From: Nitrospirillum amazonense
Lineage (GTDB): Bacteria > Pseudomonadota > Alphaproteobacteria > Azospirillales > Azospirillaceae
Assembly (NCBI RefSeq): GCF_007828035.1
Contig: NZ_VITV01000012.1
Span: forward strand, 1-64,000
Reading direction: 5' to 3'
Length of the DNA: 64,000 bases
This document shows positions 50,492-59,857 of this stretch, piece by piece. Position numbers and translations under genes: made by a program. The first letter of the stretch is position 1, and every line of letters begins with the position of its first letter. The notes beneath the pieces are model-generated. The model was not told the origin of the DNA. It was given only the letters and a program-made list of their open reading frames with translations, and did no database searches.

Positions 50492-51847
50492 TCACTCATC
50501 CGCCACATAGCGCACGTGCCAGGTGCGGGGCAGGCCGCGGGCGCCGGTGAAGTCCACGGCCCGCATCTGTTCCTCCTGCACCAGGGCACCGCTGAGGTTG
50601 GCGCCGCGCAAGTCCGCCTCGCGGAGGTCGGCGCCCCGCAAGTCGGCGTGGCTGAGGTCGGCCTGGGCCAGGCGGATGCGGCGCAGGCGGGCGCCGCCGA
50701 GGTCGGCGTTGCGCAGGATGGCACCGGTCAGGTTGGTGCGCACATGCCGCTCGGCATCGATCTGCAGGTAATCCAAGGTGGCGTGGCGCAGGTTGGCGGC
50801 GTTGAAGTTGGCGCCCTGGAAGCTGCCGCCGCGCAAGTCCGCCTCCGCCAGGATGGCGGTGCGGAAGTCGGCGTTGTCGAACTGGCCCACCTGCATCTGG
50901 ATACCGGTGAGGTCCATGCCGTAAAATACGGCGCCGCGACCCACGCCCCGGGTCAGCATGGCCCGCGACAGGATGCCGGACCCGCGCAGGTCGACGCCGC
51001 TGAGGTCCAGGGCCATGCCCTCCTTGGCCGCTGTGCACACCCAGGTGGCGTGCAGGTTCAGCAGCTCGGCCATGGAGCGGCCCAGCTCCGCCGCCGGGCG
51101 GCCCTGCGGCTTTTCCGTCAGCACGCCGGTCATGTCGGCGCCGCCCAGCTCCGTCAGGTTCATGACGGTGCCGATCAGCACCGCACCGCGCAGGCTGGCG
51201 CCGCGCACGTCGGCGCCCGACAGATCCGCCCCCTCCAGATTGGTCCCGTCCAGCTTGGCGTGGCGCAGGTTGGCGCGCACCAGCTTGGCATTGCGCATGA
51301 TGGCGTCGGTGAAGTCGGTATGCATGGCGACCGAGCCCGACAGCTTGGCATTGGTCAGGTTGGACCCGCGCAGATTGGCCTCGGCCAGGTCGGCATTGGT
51401 GGGGTCCACGCTCATGATCTGCAGGCTGCCGTCGCGGGCGCGGGCGGCCAGGGTGCCGTCGCGCAGGTCGGCGTCGAACAGGTCCGCACCCGACAGGTCG
51501 GCCCCGCGCAGGCAGGCGCCGCGCAGATCGGCCTTCACCAGCCGCGCGTTGCGCAGGTTGGCGCCGCGCAGGTCGGTGACGAACAGCGTGGCGCATTCCA
51601 GCAAGGCACCGCTGAGGTCGACATCGCGCAGGATGGCGTGGGTGAAGTCGGCATGGCTGAGGTCGCGGCCGGCCATGGTGAGGCCCGACAGGTCCATGCG
51701 GGCCAGCACGGCACGGGCCCCACCCACCTTGGCGTTACGGAACATGGCGTGGCGCTTCAGCACCAGGTCCAGCTGTTCCTGGGTCAGGCGCACCGCCCCC
51801 GGTCGGTCGGAGGCGGTTCCACCAAGGCCACGCGTGCCGCTTTCCAT
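50492..51847 (-). CDS. Pentapeptide-repeat protein
   Basis: The 451-residue protein is dominated by tandem A(D/N)LxX pentapeptides. One block runs from about residue 50 to 240 (ADLRGACLRGADLSGADLFD) and a second from about 285 to 440 (ADLSHADLRGADLREADLRG), separated by a non-repeat segment around 245-280 that includes AELLNLHATWVC. Such repeats fold as a right-handed quadrilateral beta-helix. The N-terminal 40 residues (LTQEQLDLVLKRHAMFRNAK) look helical. No gyrase gene is nearby, so a Qnr-like role is not supported. Function is unknown. Confidence 0.88.
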   Translation of the reverse strand: MESGTRGLGGTASDRPGAVRLTQEQLDLVLKRHAMFRNAKVGGARAVLARMDLSGLTMAGRDLSHADFTHAILRDVDLSGALLECATLFVTDLRGANLRNARLVKADLRGACLRGADLSGADLFDADLRDGTLAARARDGSLQIMSVDPTNADLAEANLRGSNLTNAKLSGSVAMHTDFTDAIMRNAKLVRANLRHAKLDGTNLEGADLSGADVRGASLRGAVLIGTVMNLTELGGADMTGVLTEKPQGRPAAELGRSMAELLNLHATWVCTAAKEGMALDLSGVDLRGSGILSRAMLTRGVGRGAVFYGMDLTGIQMQVGQFDNADFRTAILAEADLRGGSFQGANFNAANLRHATLDYLQIDAERHVRTNLTGAILRNADLGGARLRRIRLAQADLSHADLRGADLREADLRGANLSGALVQEEQMRAVDFTGARGLPRTWHVRYVADE

Positions 51848-51919
51848 GTCATCAACCTTGCCGGCGGACGATACCAGGGAGTCTGGATACGCCGCCGTTC
51901 CTCGGCAAGCTTACGCCTG

Positions 51920-51990
51920 TAGGAAAAAAGTGGTTACGGGAAAGCCCGGACGCCCCCGGGCACCTCCAGGGGGACGTCCGGCCTTCCCTT
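51920..51990 (-). terminator. Terminator of pgi
   Basis: On the minus strand a long GC hairpin (GGGAAGGCCGGACG opposite CGTCCGGGCTTTCCC, with a bulge) is followed by GTAACCACTTTTTTCC, within 15 bases of the pgi stop. Confidence 0.65.
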
Positions 51991-52002
51991 CCCGCACGGC
52001 GG

Positions 52003-53685
52003 TCAGCGCAGACCCTCGCGCACTACGCGGATGAGACCGGCAGTGGAGCAGTCATGGCCCCGGCGGGCGCCCCCCTCCAGCTCCGGCAGGATGGCCTTGG
52101 CCAGCTGCTTGCCCAGCTCCACCCCCCACTGGTCGAAGGAGTTCAGGTTCCACAGGATGCCCTGCACGAAGATCTTGTGCTCATAAAGGGCGATCAGCAT
52201 GCCCAGGGTGTGCGGATCCAGCTTCTGGAACAGCAGGGTGTTGGTTGGGCGGTTGCCCGTGAACACCTTGTGCGGCACCAGGGCCTCAAGCTCCTCACCA
52301 TCCAGGCCCTGGCCGGCCAGCTCGGCCCGCGCCTCATCCTCGGTCTTGCCCAGCAGCAGGGCCTCGGTCTGGGCCAGGAAGTTGGCCAGCAGCAGGGTGT
52401 GATGGCGGCCCACCGGGTTCTGCGTCTCGACGGGTGCCAGGAAATCCGCCGGGATCAGCGGCGTGCCCTGGTGGATCAGCTGGTAGAAGGCGTGCTGGCC
52501 ATTGGTGCCGGGCTCGCCGAACAGCGCCGGCCCGGTGGAATAGTCCACCGGCCGGCCGTCGCGGTCCACGCCCTTGCCGTTGCTTTCCATGTCGGCCTGC
52601 TGCAGATAGGCCGGCAGCCGGGCCAGGTACTGGTCATAGGGCAGCACGGCGTAGGACTGGGCGTCCCAGAAGTTCACGTACCACAGGCCGATCAGACCCA
52701 TCAGCACGGGCATGTTGGCGGCCAGGGGCGCGGTGCGGAAATGCTCGTCCATCGCGTGGGCGCCAGCCAGCAGCTCGGCGAAGCGGCCGGGGCCGACCAT
52801 CAGCATGATGGGCAGGCCGATGGCCGACCACAGGCTGTAGCGGCCGCCCACCCAGTCCCAGAAGCCGAACATGTTGTCGGTATCGATGCCGAAGGCCGCC
52901 ACCTCCTTGGCGTTAGTCGACACGGCCACGAAGTGCTTGGCCACCGCCTCCGCCGGCGCCCCTTGGGCCAACAGCCAGTCGCGCGCCGTGTGGGCGTTGG
53001 CCAGCGTCTCCTGCGTGGTGAAGGTCTTGGAGGCGATGATGAACAGCGTCGTCTCCGCGTCTACCTTCTTCAGCACCTCTGCGATGTGGGTGCCGTCGAC
53101 GTTGGAGACGAAATGGGCCTGCAGATGCGGGTGGTGGTACGGGGTCAGCGCCTGGGTCACCATGACGGGGCCCAGGTCGGACCCGCCGATGCCGATGTTG
53201 ACGATGTCGGTGATGGGCTGGCCGGTCCAGCCGCGCCATTCCCCGTCCCGCACGGCGGTGGCGAAGGCGCCCATGCGGTCTAGCACGGCGTGCACGTCCG
53301 GCACCACGTTATGGCCATCGACCAGCACGGTGGCGCCCTTGGGCTGGCGCAGGGCCGTGTGCAGCACGGCGCGGCCTTCCGTCAGGTTGATGGGCGATCC
53401 TGCAAACATACGGTCGCGCCAGCCTTCCAGGTCGCGGGCGCGGGCAAAGTCCAGCAGCAGGGGCAGGGTCTCGTCGGTCAGCCGGTTCTTGGAATAGTCC
53501 AGCAGCAGGGTGCCCAGCTTCAGGGAGTATTTGTCGAACCGCTCCGGATCGGCGGCGAACAGGTCGCGCATGTGCACGCCGTCCATCGCCTGGCGGTGCC
53601 GGGCCAGCGCCTGCCAAGCGGGCGTCTCAACCAGAGGAGTGTCCACGGGGGTCGCGTCCTGTGTGGGGGTCTGCGTGGCGGACAT
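52003..53685 (-). CDS. pgi: Glucose-6-phosphate isomerase
   Basis: The 560-residue enzyme interconverts glucose-6-P and fructose-6-P. It shows [14 protein letters not shown], the [12 protein letters not shown] region (VSNVDGTHI), [14 protein letters not shown], the catalytic-Glu block [13 protein letters not shown], the late GIDQ-like block ([15 protein letters not shown]) and [16 protein letters not shown]. The ATG has AGGAGAG five bases upstream. The start of the gene is divergent from the DUF2807 protein with 299 bases between; a terminator follows the stop. Confidence 0.97.
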   Translation of the reverse strand: MSATQTPTQDATPVDTPLVETPAWQALARHRQAMDGVHMRDLFAADPERFDKYSLKLGTLLLDYSKNRLTDETLPLLLDFARARDLEGWRDRMFAGSPINLTEGRAVLHTALRQPKGATVLVDGHNVVPDVHAVLDRMGAFATAVRDGEWRGWTGQPITDIVNIGIGGSDLGPVMVTQALTPYHHPHLQAHFVSNVDGTHIAEVLKKVDAETTLFIIASKTFTTQETLANAHTARDWLLAQGAPAEAVAKHFVAVSTNAKEVAAFGIDTDNMFGFWDWVGGRYSLWSAIGLPIMLMVGPGRFAELLAGAHAMDEHFRTAPLAANMPVLMGLIGLWYVNFWDAQSYAVLPYDQYLARLPAYLQQADMESNGKGVDRDGRPVDYSTGPALFGEPGTNGQHAFYQLIHQGTPLIPADFLAPVETQNPVGRHHTLLLANFLAQTEALLLGKTEDEARAELAGQGLDGEELEALVPHKVFTGNRPTNTLLFQKLDPHTLGMLIALYEHKIFVQGILWNLNSFDQWGVELGKQLAKAILPELEGGARRGHDCSTAGLIRVVREGLR

Positions 53686-53984
53686 CGTTCTCTCCTGACC
53701 TGTGACCAGGGGCGCCTGGATCCCATTATCCCGCCCCTGGAAAGCCCCAGGGGTGTAACACGGCTGAGGATGGTTAAGCAGCGTTTCGGATGGGGATTTC
53801 GTCCATTTGACGCGAATTTGTCTTCGTTTTTGACGTCTGGCGCGGCGGGCCCGGCCGGACCGCATGGGGCCACTTGGCGCGCGGCGGCCGCCCGGACCGG
53901 TTCCATCGCCCGCTACGTCCTTGATCGCCACAGCGGCGCGGTGACAATGGGGACAATGCCGCAACCATAGACGAGTCCGGTCCC

Positions 53985-55031
53985 ATGTCCCGTTCCCACC
54001 GCATCGCCCTCGCCCTGCCCCTATCGCTCGCGGCATTCGCTGCCGCGGGCGCCGCCTCAGGTACCGCCTGGGCGGGGGAGCGCAGCTGGGCCTTGGAGGG
54101 GCAGGCACTGCGGATAACCACGCCCTGCGCCCGCACTGTGGACATCACCGCGTCGTCCAGCGCGCGCGATGTGCACATCCAGGCCACGGCGGATGATCCC
54201 AATGAACTGGACCAGCTGACGGCCAGTGGTGGCCAGACGGCCCAGTTGGGCATCAGCGGCCGCCGCTGCTACCGCGAGGGGGACGATTGGAAGCGCTGGC
54301 AGCCGACGCTGCGCATCGCCATCACCGTGCCGGCCGGCGTGCCCCTGGAGGTGCAGGAGGGTGGATCGACCGATTACCAGGCCAGCGGCGGCTTCGGCGC
54401 CCTGGCGCTGACGATCGACGGTTCCGGCAATTTCAAGGCCGACCGGGTGGCCGGCGGCGCCCAGGTCCGCATCCACGGGTCGGGCGACACCCAGCTGGAC
54501 CGTCTGGAGGGCGCGCTGAAGGTGCGGGTCGCCGGATCGGGCAACGTCGGCATCATCCAGATGACAGGCCCGTCCATCGATCTGGACAGCAGCGGCAGCG
54601 GCACCATCACCATCGGTGGGGGCAGCGGCGGCAGCACCCAGGCCAAGCTCAGCGGGTCGGGCAACGTCACCCTGCCGACCGTGCAGGACCTGCGTCTGAC
54701 CATCGACGGGTCGGGTGACCTGGTGGTGGCCAAGGCCCAAGGGGCGCTGTCGGCCCACCTGGGCGGCTCGGGCGCGTTGACCATCCACGCGGTGTCGGCC
54801 ACCACCGCCCAGCTGAAGCAGTCGGGCAACGGCGACATCACCATCGATGGCGGGGAGATCGGTACCCTGTCGTCCGCCATCAGCGGCAGCGGCGACCAGA
54901 TGCTGCGCGTCAAGGTCACCGACGCCACCCTCTCGCTGAGCGGCAGCGGCGACGTGAAGATCGACCAGGTGACCGGCCGGCTGGACCAGTCGCACAGCGG
55001 CAGCGGCAGCGTCCACGTGGGCGGACGCTGA
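53985..55031 (+). CDS. Secreted DUF2807 (GIN domain) adhesin-like protein
   Basis: The 348-residue protein has a Sec signal ([21 protein letters not shown]) then repeated short strands ending in GSG (IDGSGNF, IHGSGDT, VAGSGNV, LSGSGNV, IDGSGDL). This is the DUF2807 'putative auto-transporter adhesin head GIN domain' pattern, folding as a beta-helix. There is no obvious anchor or beta-barrel, so it is probably periplasmic or surface-exposed. Function is unknown. It is divergent from pgi. Confidence 0.8.
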   Translation: MSRSHRIALALPLSLAAFAAAGAASGTAWAGERSWALEGQALRITTPCARTVDITASSSARDVHIQATADDPNELDQLTASGGQTAQLGISGRRCYREGDDWKRWQPTLRIAITVPAGVPLEVQEGGSTDYQASGGFGALALTIDGSGNFKADRVAGGAQVRIHGSGDTQLDRLEGALKVRVAGSGNVGIIQMTGPSIDLDSSGSGTITIGGGSGGSTQAKLSGSGNVTLPTVQDLRLTIDGSGDLVVAKAQGALSAHLGGSGALTIHAVSATTAQLKQSGNGDITIDGGEIGTLSSAISGSGDQMLRVKVTDATLSLSGSGDVKIDQVTGRLDQSHSGSGSVHVGGR

Positions 55032-55047
55032 CCCGCTGGGCCCCTTC

Positions 55048-55653
55048 CTACCGCGCCTGACGACGGGCGGGACGCACCATGGTCCGGGACCGGGGCAGGC
55101 GCACCGGTTCCGCCTTGGCGGCCGGTTCATCCTCATCCACGTCGAACAGGCTGTCCTTGGCCCCCACCGCCGCTATCTCGGGAGCCGGCACGGGCGCCCG
55201 CAGGGCGTTGGGCATGACGGTCAGGGGCAGGCCGATGGCGCTGCCCAGGGCCTCCGCCATCTCCTTGGGCAGAGGACCGCCCGCCATGGTCTTGGCCGCC
55301 AGGGAGGGAGTAACGCCCTGGGGCAGGATGGCGTCGTCACTGAGGGCGCGGTATTCCCGCACCAGTTCCTGCAGCGTGGCCCATATGGAACGGATTTCCC
55401 CCTCGAGCACCTCGCGGCGGCGGTGCAGGGCGGCAGGATCCGCCTTGATGGCGGCAAGGATTGCCGCGATGGGAATGCCGTCGATGTGATCGGGCACGGG
55501 GGCGGCGCGGGAACCGCCACGGCGCCGGTCTAGGCCGTTGGGCACCGGGTTGTCCTGCAAAGCCACAGGCGCGGGGCTTTCCGAAGCGGCGCGGCCCGTG
55601 AGGGCGGCGGCCGGGAAGAAGCGTGCCTTGAAATCCTCGAACGTGAACGTCAT
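55048..55653 (-). CDS. Hypothetical protein
   Basis: The 201-residue protein is not recognised. It starts MTFTFEDFKARFFPAAALTG, has a helical middle with AALHRRREVLEGEIRSIWAT, then a Pro/Ala-rich region and a basic tail (RSRTMVRPARRQAR). No signal or membrane helix is clear. It is convergent with the DUF2807 gene, 16 bases apart. The low-complexity tail and lack of motifs leave the function open. Confidence 0.5.
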   Translation of the reverse strand: MTFTFEDFKARFFPAAALTGRAASESPAPVALQDNPVPNGLDRRRGGSRAAPVPDHIDGIPIAAILAAIKADPAALHRRREVLEGEIRSIWATLQELVREYRALSDDAILPQGVTPSLAAKTMAGGPLPKEMAEALGSAIGLPLTVMPNALRAPVPAPEIAAVGAKDSLFDVDEDEPAAKAEPVRLPRSRTMVRPARRQAR

Positions 55654-55733
55654 CGGAAACCCCCAGCTGCCAAGATCGCGGACGGGGATACCTCAGCAAC
55701 TCCTATGCCAAAGGTTAGCCGGCGAACCGTTGC

Positions 55734-57122
55734 TCAACGCAGCGGGCCGGTGGCCCCGCCGACCACCACCGTGGCCATGGCATCGGGACGCAACAGCCGC
55801 GCCGCCACTCGCCGGATATCGGCCAGTGTCACCCGGCGCAGCAGCGCGTCGCGATGGTCGAGGAAGCCGGCGGGGTAGCCATCGCGGCGAATATCCAGCA
55901 AAAGCGCGGCGATGGCGCGGTCGTTGGTGAATTGCAAGGGAAAGGAGCCGGTCAAATAGGTCTGGGCGTCGCGCAGTTCCCGCGCGGTCACCCCGTGGGC
56001 GGCCACCTCCGCCAGGGTGTGGCGCACCAGGCCCAAAGCCTGCCCCACCGTGGCGTTGGCGGTGGAGCCGGTGACGATGAACAAGTCGGCACGGGCGTAG
56101 GATTGCAAATTGCATTGCACATCGTAAGACAACCCCCGCCGAGTCCGCACCGCCTCCGCCAGACGCGATTCCAGACCCTCTCCGCCCAGGATATGGCTCA
56201 GGAGCAGGGCGGCGGGCCAGTCGGGGTCGCCGGGGGGAATGCCCGCGCCCGCCTGCACAAACAGGCTCTGCGGCCCCGGCCAGGGCACGGCGACCGGCCG
56301 CAGGTCAGCAGAGGGAAGCGCGTTGGGGAGCGCGTCAGGATAGGCGGCGGGCGCGGGCTCGGCCGGCAGGGCGCCGAAGATCCAATCCACCGCCGCCGCC
56401 AGCTCCGCCGGGTCGATGTCGCCCGCCGCCGTCACCAGCAGGCCATTGCGCGCCAGACGCCGGGCGGCGAAGCCCCGCAAGTCGCCGATGGTGATGGCGG
56501 CCAGCGTGTCGGTCGTGCCGCGCAGGGGGCGGCCATAGGGGTGGTCCGGGAACAGCTGGCGGGCCAGGGCGTGATAGGCGACCGTAACGGGATCCGCCTC
56601 CTCCCGCCGCACCGCCACCTGCAACTGCCCCCGGATGCGCGCGACCGCGTCGGCGTCGAAGCGCGGCGCGGTCAGGGCCAGCCGGGCCAGGGTGAACGCC
56701 TCCTGGCGATTCTCCCGCAGGGTCAGCAGCGCGCCGGAGAACCAGTCGCGGCTGGCGTTGAAGGCCAGGCCGACGGAGTGGTCGGCCAAGCGATCCTGGA
56801 AGGCGGCGGAGTCCAGCTCGGCCGCCCCCTCGTCCAGCAAGCCCGCCGCCATGGCGGCCAGACCCAGCCGATCGATGGGATCGGTGGCGGCCCCGCCGCG
56901 AAAGGACCAGTCCAGCGCGATGATGGGGTTCTTGGCATCGCGCACCAGCCAGACCTCGATGCCGCCGGGGCTGACCACGCGCTCCACCAAAGAGGCCTTG
57001 GCCGTGGATGCCTTGGCCACCGCGGCGGCCCGCGCCGGCTGGCCGAGCACCACCAGCGCCAACAACAGCGCCCACTGGAACGCCCACTGGAACGCCCACT
57101 GGAACGCCCATGGGGCCTTCAT
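55734..57122 (-). CDS. M16 peptidase family protein, inactive partner
   Basis: The 462-residue M16-fold protein has an N-terminal signal and two M16 domains. Where active enzymes carry HxxEH, this one has AAGLLDEGAAEL, so zinc cannot bind and it should be the regulatory or substrate-holding subunit. It overlaps the active M16 gene by four bases (ATGA) and so is translationally coupled to it. The signal peptide contains a 12-nt tandem repeat giving AFQWAFQWAFQW. Paired active/inactive M16 subunits act as periplasmic peptidases. Confidence 0.85.
   Translation of the reverse strand: MKAPWAFQWAFQWAFQWALLLALVVLGQPARAAAVAKASTAKASLVERVVSPGGIEVWLVRDAKNPIIALDWSFRGGAATDPIDRLGLAAMAAGLLDEGAAELDSAAFQDRLADHSVGLAFNASRDWFSGALLTLRENRQEAFTLARLALTAPRFDADAVARIRGQLQVAVRREEADPVTVAYHALARQLFPDHPYGRPLRGTTDTLAAITIGDLRGFAARRLARNGLLVTAAGDIDPAELAAAVDWIFGALPAEPAPAAYPDALPNALPSADLRPVAVPWPGPQSLFVQAGAGIPPGDPDWPAALLLSHILGGEGLESRLAEAVRTRRGLSYDVQCNLQSYARADLFIVTGSTANATVGQALGLVRHTLAEVAAHGVTARELRDAQTYLTGSFPLQFTNDRAIAALLLDIRRDGYPAGFLDHRDALLRRVTLADIRRVAARLLRPDAMATVVVGGATGPLR
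57071..57110 (-). repeat. 12-nt tandem repeat in the M16 signal peptide
   Basis: Three perfect copies of a 12-nt unit (CCCACTGGAACG on the plus strand) and a partial fourth encode repeated AFQW at residues 6-18 of the inactive M16 protein. Slippage would change the signal length by four residues without a frameshift. Confidence 0.85.
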
Positions 57123-58546
57123 CGGACGGCCCCCCGCGCCATGCCTTGCGCTGCCGCCACATCCTCCAATTCCTCCTCCGGCGTCGGCGCGTCGGGGTCG
57201 GGCAGCAGCAGGGCGGTGACGGAACCCTGGCCGCCCAGCACATCGCGCAGGACGCGGTCCACATCCTCCACCGTCACAGCGGCGATGCGGTCAGGCCAGG
57301 CCTCGACATCGGCCACGCTTTGCCCCGTGGTCAGCGCCACGCCGAATTCCGAGGCGGGACCCTGCAGGCTGTCGCGGGCGTAGATGGCGCCGACCTGCAG
57401 GCGCCGGATGGCGGCCGCCACCTCCGCCGCGCTTACCCCGTCATGCAGCAGGCGGGCCAGCTCGGCGTTCAGGCCGGCCTCGGCGTCCGCCACCGCCACG
57501 TCCGGCCCCGGCACAACGCCCAGGCTGAACTGCCCCGGCCCCAGCGCATCGGCCAGGTAATCGACGCTGACCCCGGCCGCCAGGCCCTGGCGCACCACCA
57601 GCGCCTGGTAGAGGCGGCCGGTTGCGCCACCGCCCAGGATGGTCTGCAACACCTCCAGCGCGTAGACCTGCGCCGGCTCGGCGGCCCAGCCGTGAGAGGG
57701 CGCCACCCACACCCGGCTCAGGGATGGCTGGCGCACCTGGGCATCTTTCAGTTCGATGCGACGATCCTGATCGCTGGCCAACGCCGCCCCCCGTGCCACC
57801 ACCCGGTCGGGCACCGGGCGGGCGGGGATGCGGCCGAAGGTGGCCTCCGCCAGGGGGCGCAGGGTCCCGGCGCTGATGTCGCCCGCCACCACCAGCACGG
57901 CGTTGTTGGGGGCGTACCAAGCCAGGTAATAGGCCCGGGCGTCGGCGGGGGCCAGGGCCGCCAGCTCCGCCGGCCGGCCCACCACCGGCCGGGCATAGGG
58001 ATAGGCCTGGAACAGGGCCGCCTGCACCTGTTCCCGCAGGCGGGCGGCGGGGCTGGCCTCCGTCCGCTGCCGCCGCTCGTTCAGCACCACCGCCAGTTCC
58101 GGCGCCGCCGTTTCCGGCCGGATGCGCAGGTTGGCCATGCGGTCGGCCTCCAACCGCAGGGTCAGGGGCAGCTGGTCGCGGGCGATGGTCTGGAAATAGA
58201 CCGTCTGGTCCTGGTTGGTGTAGGCGTTTTCAACCCCGCCGTGCGCCGCGACCTCGCGGGAAAAGGCGCCGGAGGGGACGGTTGCAGTGCCCCGGAACAT
58301 CAGGTGCTCCAGGTAATGCGCGACACCGGACTTGCCTGCCGGCTCATCCGCGGCACCGGCCTTATAAAACAGCATCTGAGTGACGACCGGGGCGCGGTGG
58401 TTGGGCACCACCACCACCTGCAGGCCATTGGCCAGCGTGAAGGTCTCGGGATCGAAGACCCGGGCCGAGGCCGCCGCCGGCACCATGAGGGCAAGCGCCA
58501 GGGCCGCGAACCGCACCCCCCAGAAAGGCCGCCAAAAGACGCCCAA
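57119..58546 (-). CDS. M16 family zinc peptidase, active partner
   Basis: The protein has a signal peptide (FAALALALMVPAAASA) and M16 domains with the catalytic HYLEHLMF (HxxEH) and a downstream Glu in the ENAYTNQDQTVYF region. It is a periplasmic pitrilysin-type peptidase. The start is uncertain: a TTG with GGGAG ten bases upstream gives 475 residues with a sensible signal. The frame is open to an ATG at 58651, which would add 35 residues that do not look like a signal. It is the first gene of the active/inactive pair, downstream of the DUF3035 lipoprotein and lspA. Confidence 0.88.
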   Translation of the reverse strand: MGVFWRPFWGVRFAALALALMVPAAASARVFDPETFTLANGLQVVVVPNHRAPVVTQMLFYKAGAADEPAGKSGVAHYLEHLMFRGTATVPSGAFSREVAAHGGVENAYTNQDQTVYFQTIARDQLPLTLRLEADRMANLRIRPETAAPELAVVLNERRQRTEASPAARLREQVQAALFQAYPYARPVVGRPAELAALAPADARAYYLAWYAPNNAVLVVAGDISAGTLRPLAEATFGRIPARPVPDRVVARGAALASDQDRRIELKDAQVRQPSLSRVWVAPSHGWAAEPAQVYALEVLQTILGGGATGRLYQALVVRQGLAAGVSVDYLADALGPGQFSLGVVPGPDVAVADAEAGLNAELARLLHDGVSAAEVAAAIRRLQVGAIYARDSLQGPASEFGVALTTGQSVADVEAWPDRIAAVTVEDVDRVLRDVLGGQGSVTALLLPDPDAPTPEEELEDVAAAQGMARGAVR

Positions 58547-58680
58547 GCCCCCGCCACTCCCGCTACATGCCGCCCCGTATCCCAAAGGAATAACATGGGT
58601 ACGGCGGGGCCCCAAGGGAAGCTGGCCGTTGGGATGGGCGCGCGCCGGCATCGCCTTGCCACCCCGCGCTCACGCCCATG

Positions 58681-58720
58681 ATAAAAGGCCCGGGCGGGAG
58701 GGCATCCCGTCCGGGCCTTT
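58681..58720 (-). terminator. Terminator after the DUF3035 lipoprotein gene
   Basis: On the minus strand AAAGGCCCGGACGGGA faces TCCCGCCCGGGCCTTT (one mismatch) around a 5-nt loop, followed by TTATC. It begins 14 bases after the lipoprotein stop and would separate it from the M16 pair. Confidence 0.75.
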
Positions 58721-58733
58721 GAATCCTGGTCCC

Positions 58734-59237
58734 TTAGCGGGAACCGGCCGAGCTGCTGTCGCGCTGCACGGTCGGGCCGTTCGCTGCCGGCTTGTCATCG
58801 CCCTTCCAGAACATCAGGCCGTCCAGGAAGCCGCGGTCGCCGACCACGGTGCCCGGCCATTCCTTGTCGATGATCCTGCGGATCTGGGGATCGGCCTGAT
58901 CGCCGCCGGCCTTGGCCACCAGGGCGGCCTCGCCCTTGCTTTGGTTCGCGGTGGCGGAAGCCACGGCCGTCGCCTCGGTGGTGGCGGCGCCGAACACGGT
59001 GCTGGTGGCCCGCGTCTCCTTCACGATTTCCTGCGGGCGCGGGCTGCCCGGCTGCGGCGGACGCAGGTTGAAATCGGGCGGCACCTCCAGCGGCGCGCGC
59101 GCCAGCACCCGAAACTCGTCCGGAGTCGGCCGCGACCCGCCGAACAGGTAGTCCAGGCTGTCACACCCCGTCAGGGCTGCCAAACCGGCCGCCGCGAGCA
59201 TCAGCCGCGCGCTAAACACCTTAGAATTCTCGCCCAT
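58734..59237 (-). CDS. DUF3035 lipoprotein
   Basis: The 167-residue lipoprotein has a basic start, AAAGLAALTGC (lipobox LTGC) and then DYLFGGSRPTPDEFRVLARAPL and PPDFNLRPPQPGSPRPQ, the DUF3035 signature. It lies downstream of lspA, whose product would process it, in the ileS-lspA-DUF3035-M16 order typical of alphaproteobacteria. The ATG used is MGENSK; a GTG six codons later has a similar claim. Envelope function is unknown. Confidence 0.85.
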   Translation of the reverse strand: MGENSKVFSARLMLAAAGLAALTGCDSLDYLFGGSRPTPDEFRVLARAPLEVPPDFNLRPPQPGSPRPQEIVKETRATSTVFGAATTEATAVASATANQSKGEAALVAKAGGDQADPQIRRIIDKEWPGTVVGDRGFLDGLMFWKGDDKPAANGPTVQRDSSSAGSR

Positions 59238-59359
59238 ATCCTCGTCCGTCGAATGTAGGCCCCGAACCTCGGGACCCCCGTGAACCTGACCCAAAAACGG
59301 AACCAACCCCATCGCCGGGCGCCGCCCCCCACGGCGGCGTCCCCAATGACGGCGACACC

Positions 59360-59857
59360 CTACCGCGTCGCGGGCTTGACGAACAGCCCATCCACGACCA
59401 GCACCAGCATGCCGACGACGATGCCGCTATCGGCAACGTTGAATGCCGGCCAATGCCACGCCGCGATGTGGAAGTCCAGAAAATCAACGACGGCGCCCAG
59501 GCGCAGCCGGTCGATCACGTTCCCCAAAGCCCCGCCGATCACCATGCCGGCGCATACCGCCTCGATCAGGCGGGCCGCGCGGCGCATCCACACCGCCATG
59601 GCGGCGGTGATGACCAGGGCTAACACGATCAACAGGGCCGTGCCCGTCGCGCCGCCCTGATTAAACAGGCCGAAGCTGACGCCGTGGTTCCACACCAGCA
59701 CCAGGTTGAAGAAGGGCAGCAGGGTCACGCCGTCGCCAGCCTCGGCGAAGCGGCCCAGGATGGCGGCCTTGCTGGCCTGGTCGGCGGCCAGGATCACGGC
59801 CACCGCCAGCAGGCCCGGAACGCCGAACCGCCCCAACACGCGGGTCAGCATGCTCAT
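59360..59857 (-). CDS. lspA: Lipoprotein signal peptidase
   Basis: The 165-residue membrane aspartic protease cleaves prolipoproteins below the lipidated Cys. It has four membrane helices, GGALGNVIDRLRLGAVVDFLDF with the first catalytic Asp and FNVADSGIVVG with the second. The ATG overlaps the ileS stop by four bases (ATGA). ileS-lspA linkage is conserved across bacteria. At least four probable client lipoproteins occur in this window, including the next gene. Confidence 0.95.
   Translation of the reverse strand: MSMLTRVLGRFGVPGLLAVAVILAADQASKAAILGRFAEAGDGVTLLPFFNLVLVWNHGVSFGLFNQGGATGTALLIVLALVITAAMAVWMRRAARLIEAVCAGMVIGGALGNVIDRLRLGAVVDFLDFHIAAWHWPAFNVADSGIVVGMLVLVVDGLFVKPATR

Noticed and set aside
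50492-51847. Repetitive DNA that might be a CRISPR array or satellite
   Set aside because: The periodicity is codon-level pentapeptide repeats in an intact coding frame, with no identical repeats separated by spacers. No CRISPR array was seen anywhere in the window.
53985-55031. GSG-rich repeats as an RTX toxin
   Set aside because: The nonapeptide GGxGxDxxx pattern is absent; the spacing fits DUF2807 beta-helix strands.
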